Position numbers and translations under genes: made by a program. Under the pieces are notes generated by a model. That model saw only the letters and a program-made list of their open reading frames with translations, ran no database searches and was not told the DNA's origin. A DNA stretch of 64,000 bases from positions 186,001 to 250,000 of the forward strand of contig VZSF01009040.1 of the NCBI GenBank assembly GCA_013398295.1, in the 5' to 3' direction. This DNA comes from Chionis minor (lineage: Eukaryota > Chordata > Aves > Charadriiformes > Chionididae). Positions within the stretch are counted from its first letter, which is position 1. Every line of letters begins with the position of its first letter. Below are positions 1 through 13,049 of the stretch, piece by piece.

Positions 1-3000
1 CATAGCATAGATGGCCTAAGTCCAGTCCCTCACTCTGGGATACACGTATCTCAAAATAAGACCTTTTTCCAGCTGTGGGACTGATGGTGCACCCTTCACA
101 GACAGCACCAGGTCTCCATACCACTGCCCTGGAGCGAGCAGCTGCCTGTGCAATACTGGTTGTAGGACCAGGGCTGTCCTGCAAGAGCAGGAAATTCATA
201 TTATTTGTGATACAGCAGTTGGTTTAAGCTACTGCAAACCCTTACTTTGGGGGGGAGGGATTGTGCTCATATGTGTATGGTAGCAGATATGTCATCTTAC
301 GTATCTGGACACAATGGGCAGAGTAAGGAAATATCCTGAAGGTTCTTCCCTTCATGGAAAAGGAAGCTTTCAACAGAGGTGCGTATTTTTAGTATGTGCA
401 GGACATTTCTTTAGAGAACTAAAGTTCTCTGACGTTGCAAAATAATTGCAAAAACGTATTTCTTAAGAACAAAACAAAATAGCGAGGGAAAATTATTTTT
501 ATTTTATGCAAAGTTTTGATCAAAGTGTGATGTGGCAAAGCGTTTTTACTAATTTTCCATCTGAAGCAAACTCTTATAAACAGTGACCCATCTGTTTCAA
601 ATTGCTGCTTTGCTTACGTGTTTATAAATTCAGTGCTTTGCATAATGCAGTTTGTTAACGAAATGCACCTGACTTTTTTTTTTTCTCTGCACTGTAATGT
701 TTCATAGAGTGTGTTAATAAATGGCATTTTGTTACTTTTTGCTGAACATTCAGTTTTTGGGAAAGAAAGCAACCATGTCTAATAAAAGAAACTGATTGTG
801 CTTCACTTTTAAGTCAATGACATAAGTGCCTAACTGCTTAAAGGGAAGCAACATTGGCCCATGGTGTTAGAGTGAAAAAGCCATGATTATGTTTGTTGAA
901 TTTGAAGTCCAAAGTTGTTAAGTCAAAATCCATTTTTATTCACCTAATGTAGAGAAACTGTGTGGAGAATTCTCTGTCCATCTTCTTTTTGGTTCCCTCC
1001 CATCAGCATCATCACAGTTTTGCTCTGTTTAGCTCCTAAGTTATTTTGGTCTATCTCTCCTCCTTGTGTCTACAGTAAAAACATATAAAAGTTCTTTAGT
1101 ACTGTTTTTATGGGTCCTATTTTTGCACTGTAGCAGTTTGGTTTTCAAAATATTCAAGGAGTCTTATGCACACTAGACAATCTCTTATTCATCTTCATTT
1201 TGTCTTCCACTCACTACAATAATGAGAGCTTTAGAAAATGCTTCACCAGCAAGATAAGCCATCAGCTCCAAAGATGTAAACAGATTACAATTTTACCCAC
1301 TGTCAGCTTTGCCCACTCTACCAACATGCTATTTTACACCCGACTTTGGAAATCATTAAGTTGATTGATATGGCAATAAAAGGACATTTAATAGCAGCCA
1401 AGATAAAAAGCTTTGCCTAACACTCTTCGTCGTGTAATAATGATCCTCACAACATTCAAGACCTTCTTAAATGATGAAAGTATAATACATAAAAATGCTG
1501 TCTGACAAAAGTCTCTGCACTTTGAAAATTGCTCCTAGGATGAGAGGATCAATTAAAAAAAGAAAAGTTCCTATTTCCTGTTGTGACACCTTTCATTGCA
1601 AGAGAATTTGGAATCTAGTGACACTGGAGGAAAATGAACTTAAAAAAAAGCTTGCCAACCCTCTTTGGGGATGGAGTTATTTCCTGCTGCGTACTGTTAG
1701 TTTTAGTACTTTTTTGGTTAAAAGGGGCTTTGGTCATTATCTCTTACATTCAGAAAAGGCTGAGCAGCAATCAAAATAAGGTAGTCACTAAATATTGTCT
1801 GATCTCTTGATTTATTGTAACTATAAATTTGGTTGAGCAACACAGCTATTACTTTGCCATAAGTATTTTCAAGGAATTTCTGTCTTGAGTTAGAGGACTG
1901 GTGTACGTTGCAAATTCAGTCTGAGTTTATTCTTTTAGGAAAAGCATCCCCATAGCTAAGAGTAAATTTTTGTCCCTTAGGAATTTGTTCCCTTTCTTGG
2001 GAAAGGAGAACCCCTTCTACCTCTGTTCTTCACTGGAGTGGGAGAGAGAGGACCTTGGCTCATGTTCACTTCCCCTAAAACCAGTGAGAAACTTGACGTG
2101 GTGTTATTGAGTTTATAGTAATCGTTTACTTGGAGGAAACCAGGAGTATGCACGGAGTTGGTAGTGGGCAAGGGGAAAACATATTCAGGCTGGAAAGCAT
2201 GTTATGTACTTTTTTTCATCTAAGGGAAGTGGGTATAGAAAAATGAAAGATGTGGATGGCTGAGGTTTATGTAGAGGCAGGCAGAGAAGGTCTTTGGTTT
2301 CGGGCAATCAGCTGCAGCCTTGGCCATGCAGGACCCTTTTCCTCAGGTTTTTGGTTAAAATGAGATATTTGTTACTCTGTACTGAGGCGTACTTCATGGC
2401 AAAGAGCGGGGAATGAGGAGTTGCTTTGTATGTCTTACAGACACATTGTAGGGCAGGCAAAAGTATTGAACGTAGGGTTTAAGAGATTATATGTATGAAG
2501 GAGAAAAGAATCAATTTAAGCTGGTGAGTCAAGGATTTTGCTATCCTGGTGCACCCAGTTGATTTCTCCTGGTATAATATTTCTTACAAGATTGGGACAG
2601 TAATGTTTAGAAACACCTGAAATTTAGTATGCTATTTGAGGTGCAAAGAGAGATTGAAAATAGCCCTGCTAGGGCAGGATTATGAGTGAAACCTGCGCTG
2701 TATGAGGAGCTTAATACTTGGTGCAGATGGATAGTGGAGAGACTGCAGAGGTGAAAATCACATTTGAAACCTGGATTCAAGGTGATCTGATAGTTGGGTT
2801 TCTGCTGAGAAGAGTATTTGCAGTGGAAGGCATGTGCGTGCTTTTCCTTTTCCTTTTTAATCTGATTTACCATCTTATACTGAATTAGGTCTTTTCCCAT
2901 CTATTTCCATGAATCTTCCCAGTTTTCATCATTTTGTGGCTCAGTAGACCATTTCGGCATCTACTGCTCAGGTGTAGCTAGAGGCTCAAAAATATTTCAG

Positions 3001-3960
3001 GTAATTAATGGCATATGCCTCCTTAAAAGCAAGGATTTATATGCTTAACGCCTACAAAATATTTTTTTCAAATTCTGTCATAAATTATGAATGTCTTACA
3101 GGTACAGATTCCTACTGAAACAGCTGGAAAATTCAGGAGTATTCAGCAAGATTAACTTTAACTTTGCCTCTGTTCATATTGGTGAAAGAGGAGCTTCTCT
3201 GGGGAGAGGGTCCATGTGTGGGCATGGTCCCGGTGTTCCCAGTTTGCTGCTGGAGAAACCTGTTGCTCTTTGTTAATGGGAAAGGGCTTTTGCTTTTAGG
3301 GCCCTTCATGGCCAGTCAGGGTGTGTGAGTTCCCACCCCATCCTCTTAGCAGCAGTGTTTTGCTCTTGCAGAAATATCACAAGTGTATATTACAGGCTTG
3401 TCTTTAGGCAATAAAAATCAGTTTTGTATGATTCCTCCTCCTTATGCATCTGCACTCTCACATAAGCCAGTTCACAGAAAATATGTAAAATAAATACTGT
3501 GACATGGCAGGATAGTAGTAGGATGCAAATTCCTGAATATCTACGTAGGACATTTAAACGTAATATTTTGCCTTTTGAAAACACTAGTTCATTTTGGTTT
3601 CTACGGTAGCCACTAATAGGAGGTGATCAAGTGATTTCCATTTCATAGGGAACACGTTACATACCCAAATGTGGGCTTGAAAAAACTCTTGCCTTTGAAC
3701 ATTTGTGGAACTGAGTATCAAACCAGAAGGAAAATGCCTGAGGTGTTAATGTTTAATTGGCAGAGTCATACTGCTGGCATAGAATTTTCTTTGCTTTTTT
3801 TTTTTTTATGCTAAAAATACAGAACAAATATATCTAAGTGTTCCAGTGACTTTCACAGGCATTGACTCAGGCTGTATAGTATTCCATTTCGGGATGTAAT
3901 AGTATTCTGGTTTCGAACTGGCACCAGTCATTTAAATTAAAAAAAAAAAAAGGGGGGGGG

Positions 3961-4029
3961 NNNNNNNNNNNNNNNNNNNNNNNNNNNNNNNNNNNNNNNN
4001 NNNNNNNNNNNNNNNNNNNNNNNNNNNNN
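3961..4029. other. Assembly gap of 69 N flanked by poly(A) and poly(G)
   Basis: The gap is preceded by about a dozen A and then nine G, and followed by sixteen G, an AAGG and an A run. The true sequence is likely a long G homopolymer or G-rich simple repeat that the sequencing could not read. The length of N may or may not be real. The 73-codon minus ORF across it is meaningless. Confidence 0.98.
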
Positions 4030-6799
4030 GGGGGGGGGGGGGGGGAAGGAAAAAAAAGTACCTTACCTGTCATTAAAACATTTGCCATACAGGGTTACCT
4101 GATGCATGAAGTCTGAACTGTGTATCCTGGTCCTAGATCTCTTAATGTGTGTATATATATGTTAGTGCTGAAATATTTTAATCATTAAATAGCAATATGC
4201 TTTCTTGCAGTTCATAATTGGCAAGTGATGCAATGAACAACACAAGAGTGGTTGTTCCAGATGCCATTGCAAATTCCCGTGCTTGTTTGGCTTACTAGCT
4301 GTGGCAAATAAGTTGATAGGTAATGCTCAATTATTAGTGGAAGTCTTTGTTTAGTGGGTTTTGGGGGGGATTTTTTTGGTTTTGTTTTGTTTTTTTCCAG
4401 ATAAGCAGAAGTGTTTGAAATTAATACCTATTCCGTATATTGCAAACTACAGTAAACTGCTGTTTTGTAAAACCAAGATGCTGAGTCTTGGGTATCCAGT
4501 GGGTCTGGAGGAGTTAATCATGACTGCTTTGAGTGAAGATAACTCTAATATTCTTTTCAAAGAAGAGAAACAAAAATCAGCAAACATATGATTTAAAAAG
4601 AAGTGGTTTCCCACCCATCTCTACGTGTCCACGCTACCCCTCGAGGAGCCACCGGGCTGAGCAGTTCCAGCCTGTCCTCTGGGAGGATGCTGAACACTGA
4701 CTGAATGGGTAGAACAGTGGGGAAAAAAAATCTTGGGAATTTGTGAATTAGCACTGGAAATGGGAAATTGTTGCCATTTCAGTTCTTAAGTTGTCACTGG
4801 AAAACAGGATTAGAGGAGGAAGGATTTCTCTAAGCCCCAGGAGAAAAGCTATCGCAGTGGAATATTGACACAAGAAGAAATGTGTATATTCTGTGCTATT
4901 AAGCGTACTTAGGAAAATAGTTCACTGCCAGTCACGGTTTACTGTTATGATATTTCTCTTATGCAATTCATAGGAACAATCAGAGGAAACCGACTTATAC
5001 TGAAGCCAGCCTTTTTCCACTCTGCCTCTCTGGTGATTTTCCTCCTGAGTTACCACTTGGCAGCTGACGGAGAGGAAACTGTCCTGTCTCCGGGCGCCCG
5101 CTGCCCATACATGCTGGTGTAAAGTTTTCCATGGTGTAAATATCCCAGCAGAAGTGTGGTGCTTCCTACCCTTGGTCTAGCTGTCTGGAGAGAGAGGCTA
5201 TTCGCTTCAAATAATGCCGGCTGGTGTTTTCCTGATCTGCCTTTTCTTCCTCCACAGATGATTTTCGTAGGTCTGTGTGTGTTAAGGAAATGTAAGATAG
5301 CTTCTTTTGAACCAGTTTTTTTTTAAGTTAGTTTCTCTCCAGGTTTTGTCTGGCATATCAGATACTGGGTCTTACTCAATGGAACTACCAAATGCTTAAA
5401 TTGATGACAAAATGGTGTAAGCAGCAGTGGAACTTTGTATTGTTTGGCAACAGCTGTGTAAACAGCCATCTAATGTAGATTGACTAGCTGAAGATTTATT
5501 TCTCAAAATTCAACATTTTCAGAACACTATAATACTATCTTGTTTAAAAGCAAGATGTTAAATCAAAAGGCACTCTTAAGCGGGAGCAAATGGGACTAAA
5601 ACAGTGGCAGTGATGAGATGTTCTCGCAGTGATTACTCAGGTTCTCAGGGGAAACTGTGGGGAAACTGTGAAATGGGAAATAAATCACATTCTGGCACCC
5701 ATCAGTGTGCTCTGTATTACTTTTCTTAAGCAGGTCTTGGGGTAAAGAGCATACTAAAACCTGAAAGGCTCTTGTCTGGGCAGGGAAAGAAAGGGAACAC
5801 CTTTAGGATGACAATAGAGAGAGAATAACAGAATGGGAAAGGGAATAATTTGTTTACCACCTTCAAGGTGGAGGTATTCTAAAAATGTATAAAAGAGCAG
5901 GATAAGATGTATGTACATAGAATCCATTCATAGAGACTTCTTATTGTTTTTGCCTTCCAATCTTCACGTTAATACCTTTAGGTGAAAGAGCAAATAATTA
6001 TTTGTGTTGTAAAGAAATGGTTTTTAGACTCATTTTAATAGGAAGTGTCACAGTGTTGTGAAAGAGAAAGAATTAGAAGTGTTGTGTTAACAGGGTTGGG
6101 AAGGAGAGGCAGTAGCAGAGAGCGCTAATTTGAGCATGGATGATTTCATCCAGGAGGAGAAAAAGGCTACCTAATCCCTTCCCCAAAGAGGTGAATGCTG
6201 GAGGAGGTAGAAGGAGCCTGAAGATCAGCTCATTCTGCAACTTCTTAACATCTACTGATTGTTTTAACTCAGGTATTCTCAAAAATGTATTGAAAAATTC
6301 ATGCCATTTGTTTTCATTTTACACTTTGGAATAACTGCGGTAGATGAGCAGGCTCCCTTTTGGTTATTAACTCTCATCATTTTCACCAATAAAAATTACT
6401 TCATAATGTTCCCTTGGGATTTTAATTGCATTAAGAAATGATTGGCCCTAATAAACTTCTACAGTCTGTGATAATTATAATCAAATAAGATATCCATATA
6501 AAAGCATGAAATTATGCTGAAGCAAATGCATTCTTGATCATTAATTAGTGAACTATCAAAGGTGTTGCAGATGGTAGTCGTTTTATGCTTTTTAGAATGA
6601 AGCCTGACCATCGCAGCCTCGACTATGTGTGGTAAGTTTATTTTTCAGTTATTCTTGCATCAGTAAATACAGCTGAACATGTATTTATATACATAGTCTA
6701 TCTGCTACATACATATTCTTGGTTGCTTTTCATCTGTGGAAATGTCAGTAAGGGTATTTGATTGTTTTAATAAGACTGTTACACTGTACACTACTTTAA

Positions 6800-7175
6800 A
6801 AAACAGATAAATTAATATGGCTGTAGTCCCTGAAAGGTAAAATACCGAGCAGCAGTTTGCATACGGTTGTGTGGAAGGGCAGTGGAAGAAGTTTGGCATA
6901 AGCAGCTCCTGTAGAAACCATTGACTTTTTGAAGTTTAGTGAAGAGTTGATGTTTGGTGGCAGATTGTGCCATATTTGAGTGGCAGCATAGACAAATGAA
7001 TCAATGAGGAGAGAAAGAAAAATTAACAGGACTTTGTATTTGGCAGACAGTAGTGAAATGAAAATGACTCTCCAACTCTGTGTTGGGCCACTGCATTTGA
7101 TGGCTTGTGTTGCCTCCTCATAGGAAAAGGTGGAAAAATTGATGCTTTGCAGCTCTGGACAGCTTGGTACCAACG
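6800..7175 (-). mobile_element. Possible ancient LINE (L2/CR1-like) reverse-transcriptase remnant
   Basis: The minus-strand frame 7173-6796 contains FVYAATQIWHNLPPNINSS followed by LNFKKSM (about 6925-6996). This resembles the end of L2/CR1-like LINE proteins, where an A-x-x-x-W-N-x-L-P block is followed by a short S-rich spacer and FK. The rest of the frame has no clear domain and the plus strand also carries a 112-codon ORF. Age, boundaries and family are uncertain. Confidence 0.35.
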
Positions 7176-9494
7176 CAAGTTCTGCCAGCCTGCGGTTTTT
7201 GAAATGAAATGCAAGTTTAAAGGCACGATATGCTTCCTATTTCTGGAATCCTTGGAGAAACAGTGGACCTACAAAAAGCAAACCCGAAGTGTTAAGAAGG
7301 ACAGGTGGGCTCATCTGTCAACTCTTGTGAGATGTTGCCATCAAAGCTGTTGCAAGCACAGCTTTATTTACAAAGAATGCCATCCAGAGCTAAAGATCGG
7401 GAGCATCATTATCACCAAATTATCTCGATCTACTGATAGATGACTCTCTTGTGTGTGGTATCAAGACAGAATGTGACATTTTTGTCTGAGGGTAAGTTCC
7501 CTTCTAGTTAAATGGGCATCACAGCTGTCTTTGAGTTGTAGGAAGACTTTGATTCCTAAATCCTATAAAGTGGATTTAGGTCCCAGTTTCCCTTTTATTG
7601 ATTAAAAGTTAAATTTAATTGCTTACACAGTGTCTCCTTCTATTTTACTCATTTTATCTGTGAAATACAGGCCCACATGTTTGACTTCAAACAGTTACAT
7701 TTACATAATCAGCACATTTACCATTCTCCCTCACAGTTTACTTATTGGTTGAGCTTGCCTGCCTACCATGGCATCTGACCACAATGGCGAGCCACTCCTT
7801 AGTGATAATTTACATTATTATTGTAATATGGATTAGGCATCAGTTGGAAGCGAGTTTGAGTCAATACTGGCTTCTTTCCTGTGACACCTTAAAAGAAATT
7901 ATTTAACAGTCTGATATCCCTTTGGAAAGTCAAAGGCATTGCTTAAAATGTTTCTTGGCAAACTGAGGTTCATCAATGAAACTTAACAATTGGCTGGACA
8001 TCCCAAATGTAGGACAGAGATGAATGAGGAACAGAGTAGGAGTGTGGACTTGGTCTGCTCACCTTGAATTAATGCTGGTGTAACAGACACCAGAAGTTGA
8101 CCTTCCAAAGTCTTCTCCTTTGGAAGATGATGCCATAGGTGTTTCTGTCAAGTGACTGCAGGTCCTGACACTCATAAACCCCTGAGTGGAGAATGTGGAC
8201 TTAATAGTGGAAGATACTTGGTGTTCTTGTAAAAACATTTTTCTCCTTGAGCTAGCAAACGCATACACAAAAGTAGACTGGAAGAAATTAATGAATACTC
8301 CTGCCTGCCCAACCAATTCATTTGTCTGGGGCTTGAATTCCCTAAAGAGAGGAAATATGAAGGATTTTACGGAAATAGCAGCTGTTCTTCTTCCTCCCTG
8401 GGGCAAAGGATGCACATCATGATCAGTAAACCCCCTGTCTTCTATCAGTGTGATTGGCACCCGCTGACTTGCTCCGTCAGTCCAGCTGTTGAATGCTGTA
8501 ATCCTTGTGGGTCAGATGACATATGCTGTTGTTCCTGCTGTGCATCGTTTATGTGTATACTTGAAGCTGAATTAATATTTTAATGTAGCTTGTATAAGCA
8601 TTTTCATTATAATTGCATGATTTAGGAGTCTAAGGTGGCCATAAAAAGGTATTTCTGAGCTTTACTGAAGTTTTGATGGGGGAAAATCTGTTTGCCCATA
8701 AATTACGAATGTAAAAACCCTACAGATTGCTGTTATGGATGGGTTTATTCACATACGAAACTTGAGAAGGGCTTTTACAGCCTTCATCTAAGGAAGATTT
8801 TATAAAGTGCTCTGATTAGTTGGTATTAAAAAAAAAATTAGAAGCAGTTGATATCATAAGTATCTTTGTCATGCATAGTGTTCTTCAGTTATTACATGTG
8901 AAATTAAATTAATTATTTGAAAAGATTAAGATCTGCTGCAATACCCAAGATTCTGAACTTTGCAGTCAGAGAGCCATAGGGACCTTTTTTTGCTAAGGCA
9001 TTGCAGCATCTAATAAATGGGAAGAATCTTTCTAAGAGGGCTGATGCAAAACATCTTTATTTCTACTTACACAAGATATCTGAAGCTGGTGTATTCCCGA
9101 GACTAATCTATTTGAATATGTTGCATTACAGCAGGCACTTGTGTTTTCACCAGCGTTCTGGCAGAGCGCTCTGCTGGATCTGGTTTGGGAGAATGTGATT
9201 CTCTGTCTTGTTTCATTGCGTTCGTGATAGGGCTTGGGACTACAGTTGCAGGAATAAAAGTCCGCGGATCTGTATGGACTGAGAAAAGAGACTCCATCTC
9301 TCACAGAAGTCGAAGTGTGTCTGTCTTACGGTAAATTTTTCTCTCCTTGTTCTTGGGTAAGGAGGAAGCATACCTTAGATATAAGTATAGCCAATTAATT
9401 ATTGTTAGTATAACTGAAATCCTAAGAGTCTAATCCTTATTAGGCCAGATCTAATTGTAACCGAAAAAGAAAGAGTAACGTGGTTAAATTACAA

Positions 9495-9975
9495 TTCATA
9501 GAATCATAGAATCATAGAATGGTTAGAGTTGGAAGGGACCTTAAAGATCATCAAGTTCCAACCCCCATGCCATGGGCAGGGACACCTCTCACTACAGCAG
9601 GTTGCTCAAAGCCCCATCCAGCCTGGCCTTAAACACTTCCAGGGATGGGGCCTCCACAACTTCCCTGGGCAACCTGTTCCAGTGCCTCACCACCCTCACA
9701 GTAAAGAACTTCTTCCTAATATCTAACCTAAATCTCCCCTCTTCCAATTTAAAACCATTACCCCTTGTCCTATCACTAGACTTCCTGACAAAGAGTCCCT
9801 CTCCAGCTCTCCTGTAGGCTCCCTTCAGGTACTGAAAGGCTGCTCTCAGGTCTCCCCGGAGCCTTCTCTTCTCCAGGCTGAACAGCCCCAGCTCTCTCAG
9901 CCTGTCCTCATAGGAGAGGTGCTCCATCCCTCTAATCATCTTAGTGGCCCTTCGCTGGACCTGTTCCAACAGTTC
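9495..9975 (-). mobile_element. CR1 LINE, 3' end with reverse transcriptase C-terminus
   Basis: On the plus strand it starts with three copies of the ATTCTATG-type terminal repeat seen in reverse (tcatagaatcatagaat), so the element runs on the minus strand and is 5'-truncated. The minus-strand reading frame 9969-9592 is still open for 125 codons. It shows the familiar end of the CR1 ORF2 protein: [45 protein letters not shown] and [13 protein letters not shown]. This is the longest intact CR1 coding remnant in the window, and so probably among the younger copies. It has no promoter or endonuclease domain, so it cannot be autonomous. Confidence 0.95.
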
Positions 9976-10401
9976 AAAGTCCTAATTCCCATCTTTCCTG
10001 GTGTTACGTTTGCCTTGCCTCTCTGTGTCCCAGGGTTGGTGGTTTCACCCTGGTGGCGGTGGGCTGTCAGCATCTGGAGTCTCTTCCTAGGAGAAATATT
10101 AAGTTCATGTTGATGGTTTCTTCTTCCTCCAGTGAGGAAGAAGATCCTCACATGGGGTCATTAATTTCCTAACGTAGTTTTACAACTTTCTCTTTCTTCA
10201 TGAGTCCATGTTACACCCCTATTTAATACACATGGCACCTTTTTTTCTGTTAGGTTTTTTTTTTTCCCCAAATCACTGTTATCCAGCTCCAGGTGTACAT
10301 TTCTGTAACTGACCACTAGTGAGTTAGCAGTAGCGGTGGCGTCTCCAGTGCCAGCCTGTCACCCCATCGTGTGTCACTCCCTGCCTCTACTGCTCTACAC
10401 T

Positions 10402-10756
10402 TGTCCTGGTTCCGGCAGGGACAGGGTTAATACCTGGCCCAGCACAGGTATTCCATACCACCTGAGCCATTCCCAGTATTTAGGGGGGAGCTGGCCGGGG
10501 AGGGGAGTTCCCAGTTTGGGAGCAGGCGGGAGCGGTCCAGTCCGGTGGGTGCGCGGTGGTACGGTACCCCTATTTATACATTCCTCTGCCAGCGCTATTG
10601 GTGTTGTTTTGCCAGTTTTTCTTTGTTGTTCTGTTAAATTGCCTTTATCTCAACCCACGAGTTTTTGCCTTTTTATTCCAATTTTTCCCTCGCCGCTGTG
10701 AGGGTTGGATAAGCGGCCGCCTGGTTCTTTGTGCCGGCTGAGGCCAAACCACGACA
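10402..10756 (+). mobile_element. Solo LTR of an avian ERVL-like endogenous retrovirus
   Basis: The element starts tgtcctggttccggcaggga and ends aggccaaaccacgaca, with TG...CA ends, and is flanked on both sides by the 5-bp duplication acact (10397-10401 and 10757-10761). Inside are ggtattccataccacc, a TATA-like ctatttatac, and tttatctcaacccacgagtt near the 3' end, all features I recall from a common bird ERVL LTR family. At 355 bp it is short for that family. No internal retroviral genes are present, so it is a solo LTR left by recombination. ORFs across it (10336-10701, 10556-10741) are not genes. Confidence 0.9.
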
Positions 10757-13026
10757 ACACTACATCCTTTGCGTGCGGGTGCTGGATGGGCCAACTAAGG
10801 TGGTGATTTACTAGATGGGCTATTCACAAGTACATAAGAACTCATCGGGAATGTGGTAATCAATAGCCTTGACCACCATGACCATGAAATGGTGGATTAA
10901 GATCCTGAGGGAAGAGAGGGAGGCAAGTAGTGGATTAGAGGTCCTTCCTTCATCTCTGGAGCATGGACTTCTAGCTTGTTTAGGGAACTAGGATCCTGTG
11001 GAAAACTACTCTGAAGGGCAAAGGTGATATGGGGAAAATGTGATCCAGAAAAAAATCCCAGAAGCCATGCTGTTGGAGAAACTTCGGTTAGGAGTACACG
11101 CGTTGTTATAGTCTTTTGCTTTATTGCAGAATTCAATGCGAGGCTGTCTGGACACATGGTGGGAAGCTTCTGCTTCCTTAGACTGGTGGAAACTGATTGC
11201 ATATGGAAATAAATAAGGCTATCATGTGGATGTGGTGTGTGATCACATATCCATCATTATCAGGGGAAAATTCTTTGGGCAGCAACTATTGTAACCAGAC
11301 AAATTTAGATGAATGAAAATGTTGGCTGAGTAATCATTAATAATATGTATTTTCATGTGTAAAAATTAATGTAGGAAAGTATTTAGTTGGTTAGTTTGCC
11401 TGTCAAGATTGTTTTATTAGTTTAACTTAGAATACTCGGGAGAATGGGAAGATGGTGCAGTGAAATGGTTTAGGAAGGGTGATGGGACAATAAACCTAAC
11501 TGGTCTAATTGATGGAGCTGTTTGAGACCTTTAAGCAGAAGAATCTATGACAAACCTGATAACATTACCTTCTTATGGCCTGAGCTCAGAGTTCCGGGAA
11601 ATATGTTCCTTTCCTTTATTCTTAGGGGAGTAAAGCAGCAACAGTTTAAGCTTAGCGTACTGCTTTTGGTGTAATAAAGAATTTTATGTGAATTTTTTAA
11701 AACTACATCCTGAGAACAGTAAATATTCTTTGGAATCTAAATTTGCTTTGCTTGTTTTATAAACACCTGAAGATTATTCGCACATGATTAGTCATATGCA
11801 TGCATTCTGTTTATACTTTTTGGAACCTACTTTCTGTATCTGTCGTAATATCAAGATTTGATGTAATCTAAAAATCTTTCATCATCATCTAAGAAAGAAC
11901 TCGAGTCATTTAAGGCCTGTTTTCAAAGATGAGGAATATCTTGAATTTCTAAACCTCACGTAGGACAAACTGTAAATGTTTTTAACATTTAATTAATACA
12001 AATTACATTTTCTTAGCTCCCTTTTCTTCATTGATTTTTGCCTTTTGACCAGTCATTTCTGTTTGTATGTGTAAAATATATGGCTTTCTGTTAAAAGGAT
12101 CTCAAATCAAATTGGCTTTATTTACTCCAGAATATTCTGAATAATGTTTATTATGGAAATCATAAGAAAGGAATGGATATTTCTAATAGAAGACTATTTC
12201 CAAGTGGCTTGGTTGAATTAAAGAATGCCCACTGGAATGAAAACTCAATTAAGAGCAGTTATTTCAGTATCCTTAGTGGAAGAACCGATTTTTCGTATTT
12301 AACAGAACTACCAGTTTGATTTATCTGCAACTGAGCGTTGTCCATCAATTGAGGGTGTAGACAGATATATTAGAGCTGCAGTTCATGGACGGATATGCCA
12401 ATTTTGCTGTGAACTTTGTAATTCTTTAAACCTGCCTGGGGAGAAGACTAAGAGCTGGATTTTCTTCTGGAAGAGGCCAGGTAGCCCACTCTGTGTCTCA
12501 AGAAAGCTCTTTGTGTAGCAGTTCATTGTTTCCTTATGGTGATATTGAATCCCCATGTACTGGTTAATGAACCGACCGGGACATGCTAATAAGCTGGTTC
12601 ATATGGAAACAGCTTACTCATATAAAAGCAGCAGAACTAAAAGCCCTTTGAAATCTGTAGTTCAGGGGTATTAGCAAGCGTTTTTATTCCTGTATCTCCA
12701 AAAATCACTCCTCATTCTGTCTCTCCGAATTACTGTCAGGCGCTTTGGAGTAATTAGATGAGCCGATTTCAGTGTTTTGTCCGTTGCCTGTCAACCTGTC
12801 ATCTTCAAAAGTATCTGGAACCTCCATCGTGATCTCCAAGACACTGGAAGTGTCTCCTCGGAGAAGGACTGGGAGCTGGCTCCAGTGTTTCAGAAGCCAT
12901 GATATAGTAGTCATGACATTTTACATATGTTTGTGTTGTGCCAGGTACAGGCTGTGTGAAAAAAACACTCTTTGATTCCAAAATGTGAGCAAAATGGGAT
13001 AATTTGGACTTGAATATCTCGTATCA

Positions 13027-13049
13027 TGTATATATATATATGTGTGTAC
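13027..13049. repeat. (TA)n/(TG)n microsatellite
   Basis: A short run of TA dinucleotides passes into TG dinucleotides. It is simple sequence with no other sign of function. Confidence 0.9.

Noticed and set aside
10336..10741. Overlapping plus-strand ORFs of 121 and 61 codons
   Set aside because: They lie mostly in the solo LTR and have no protein features.
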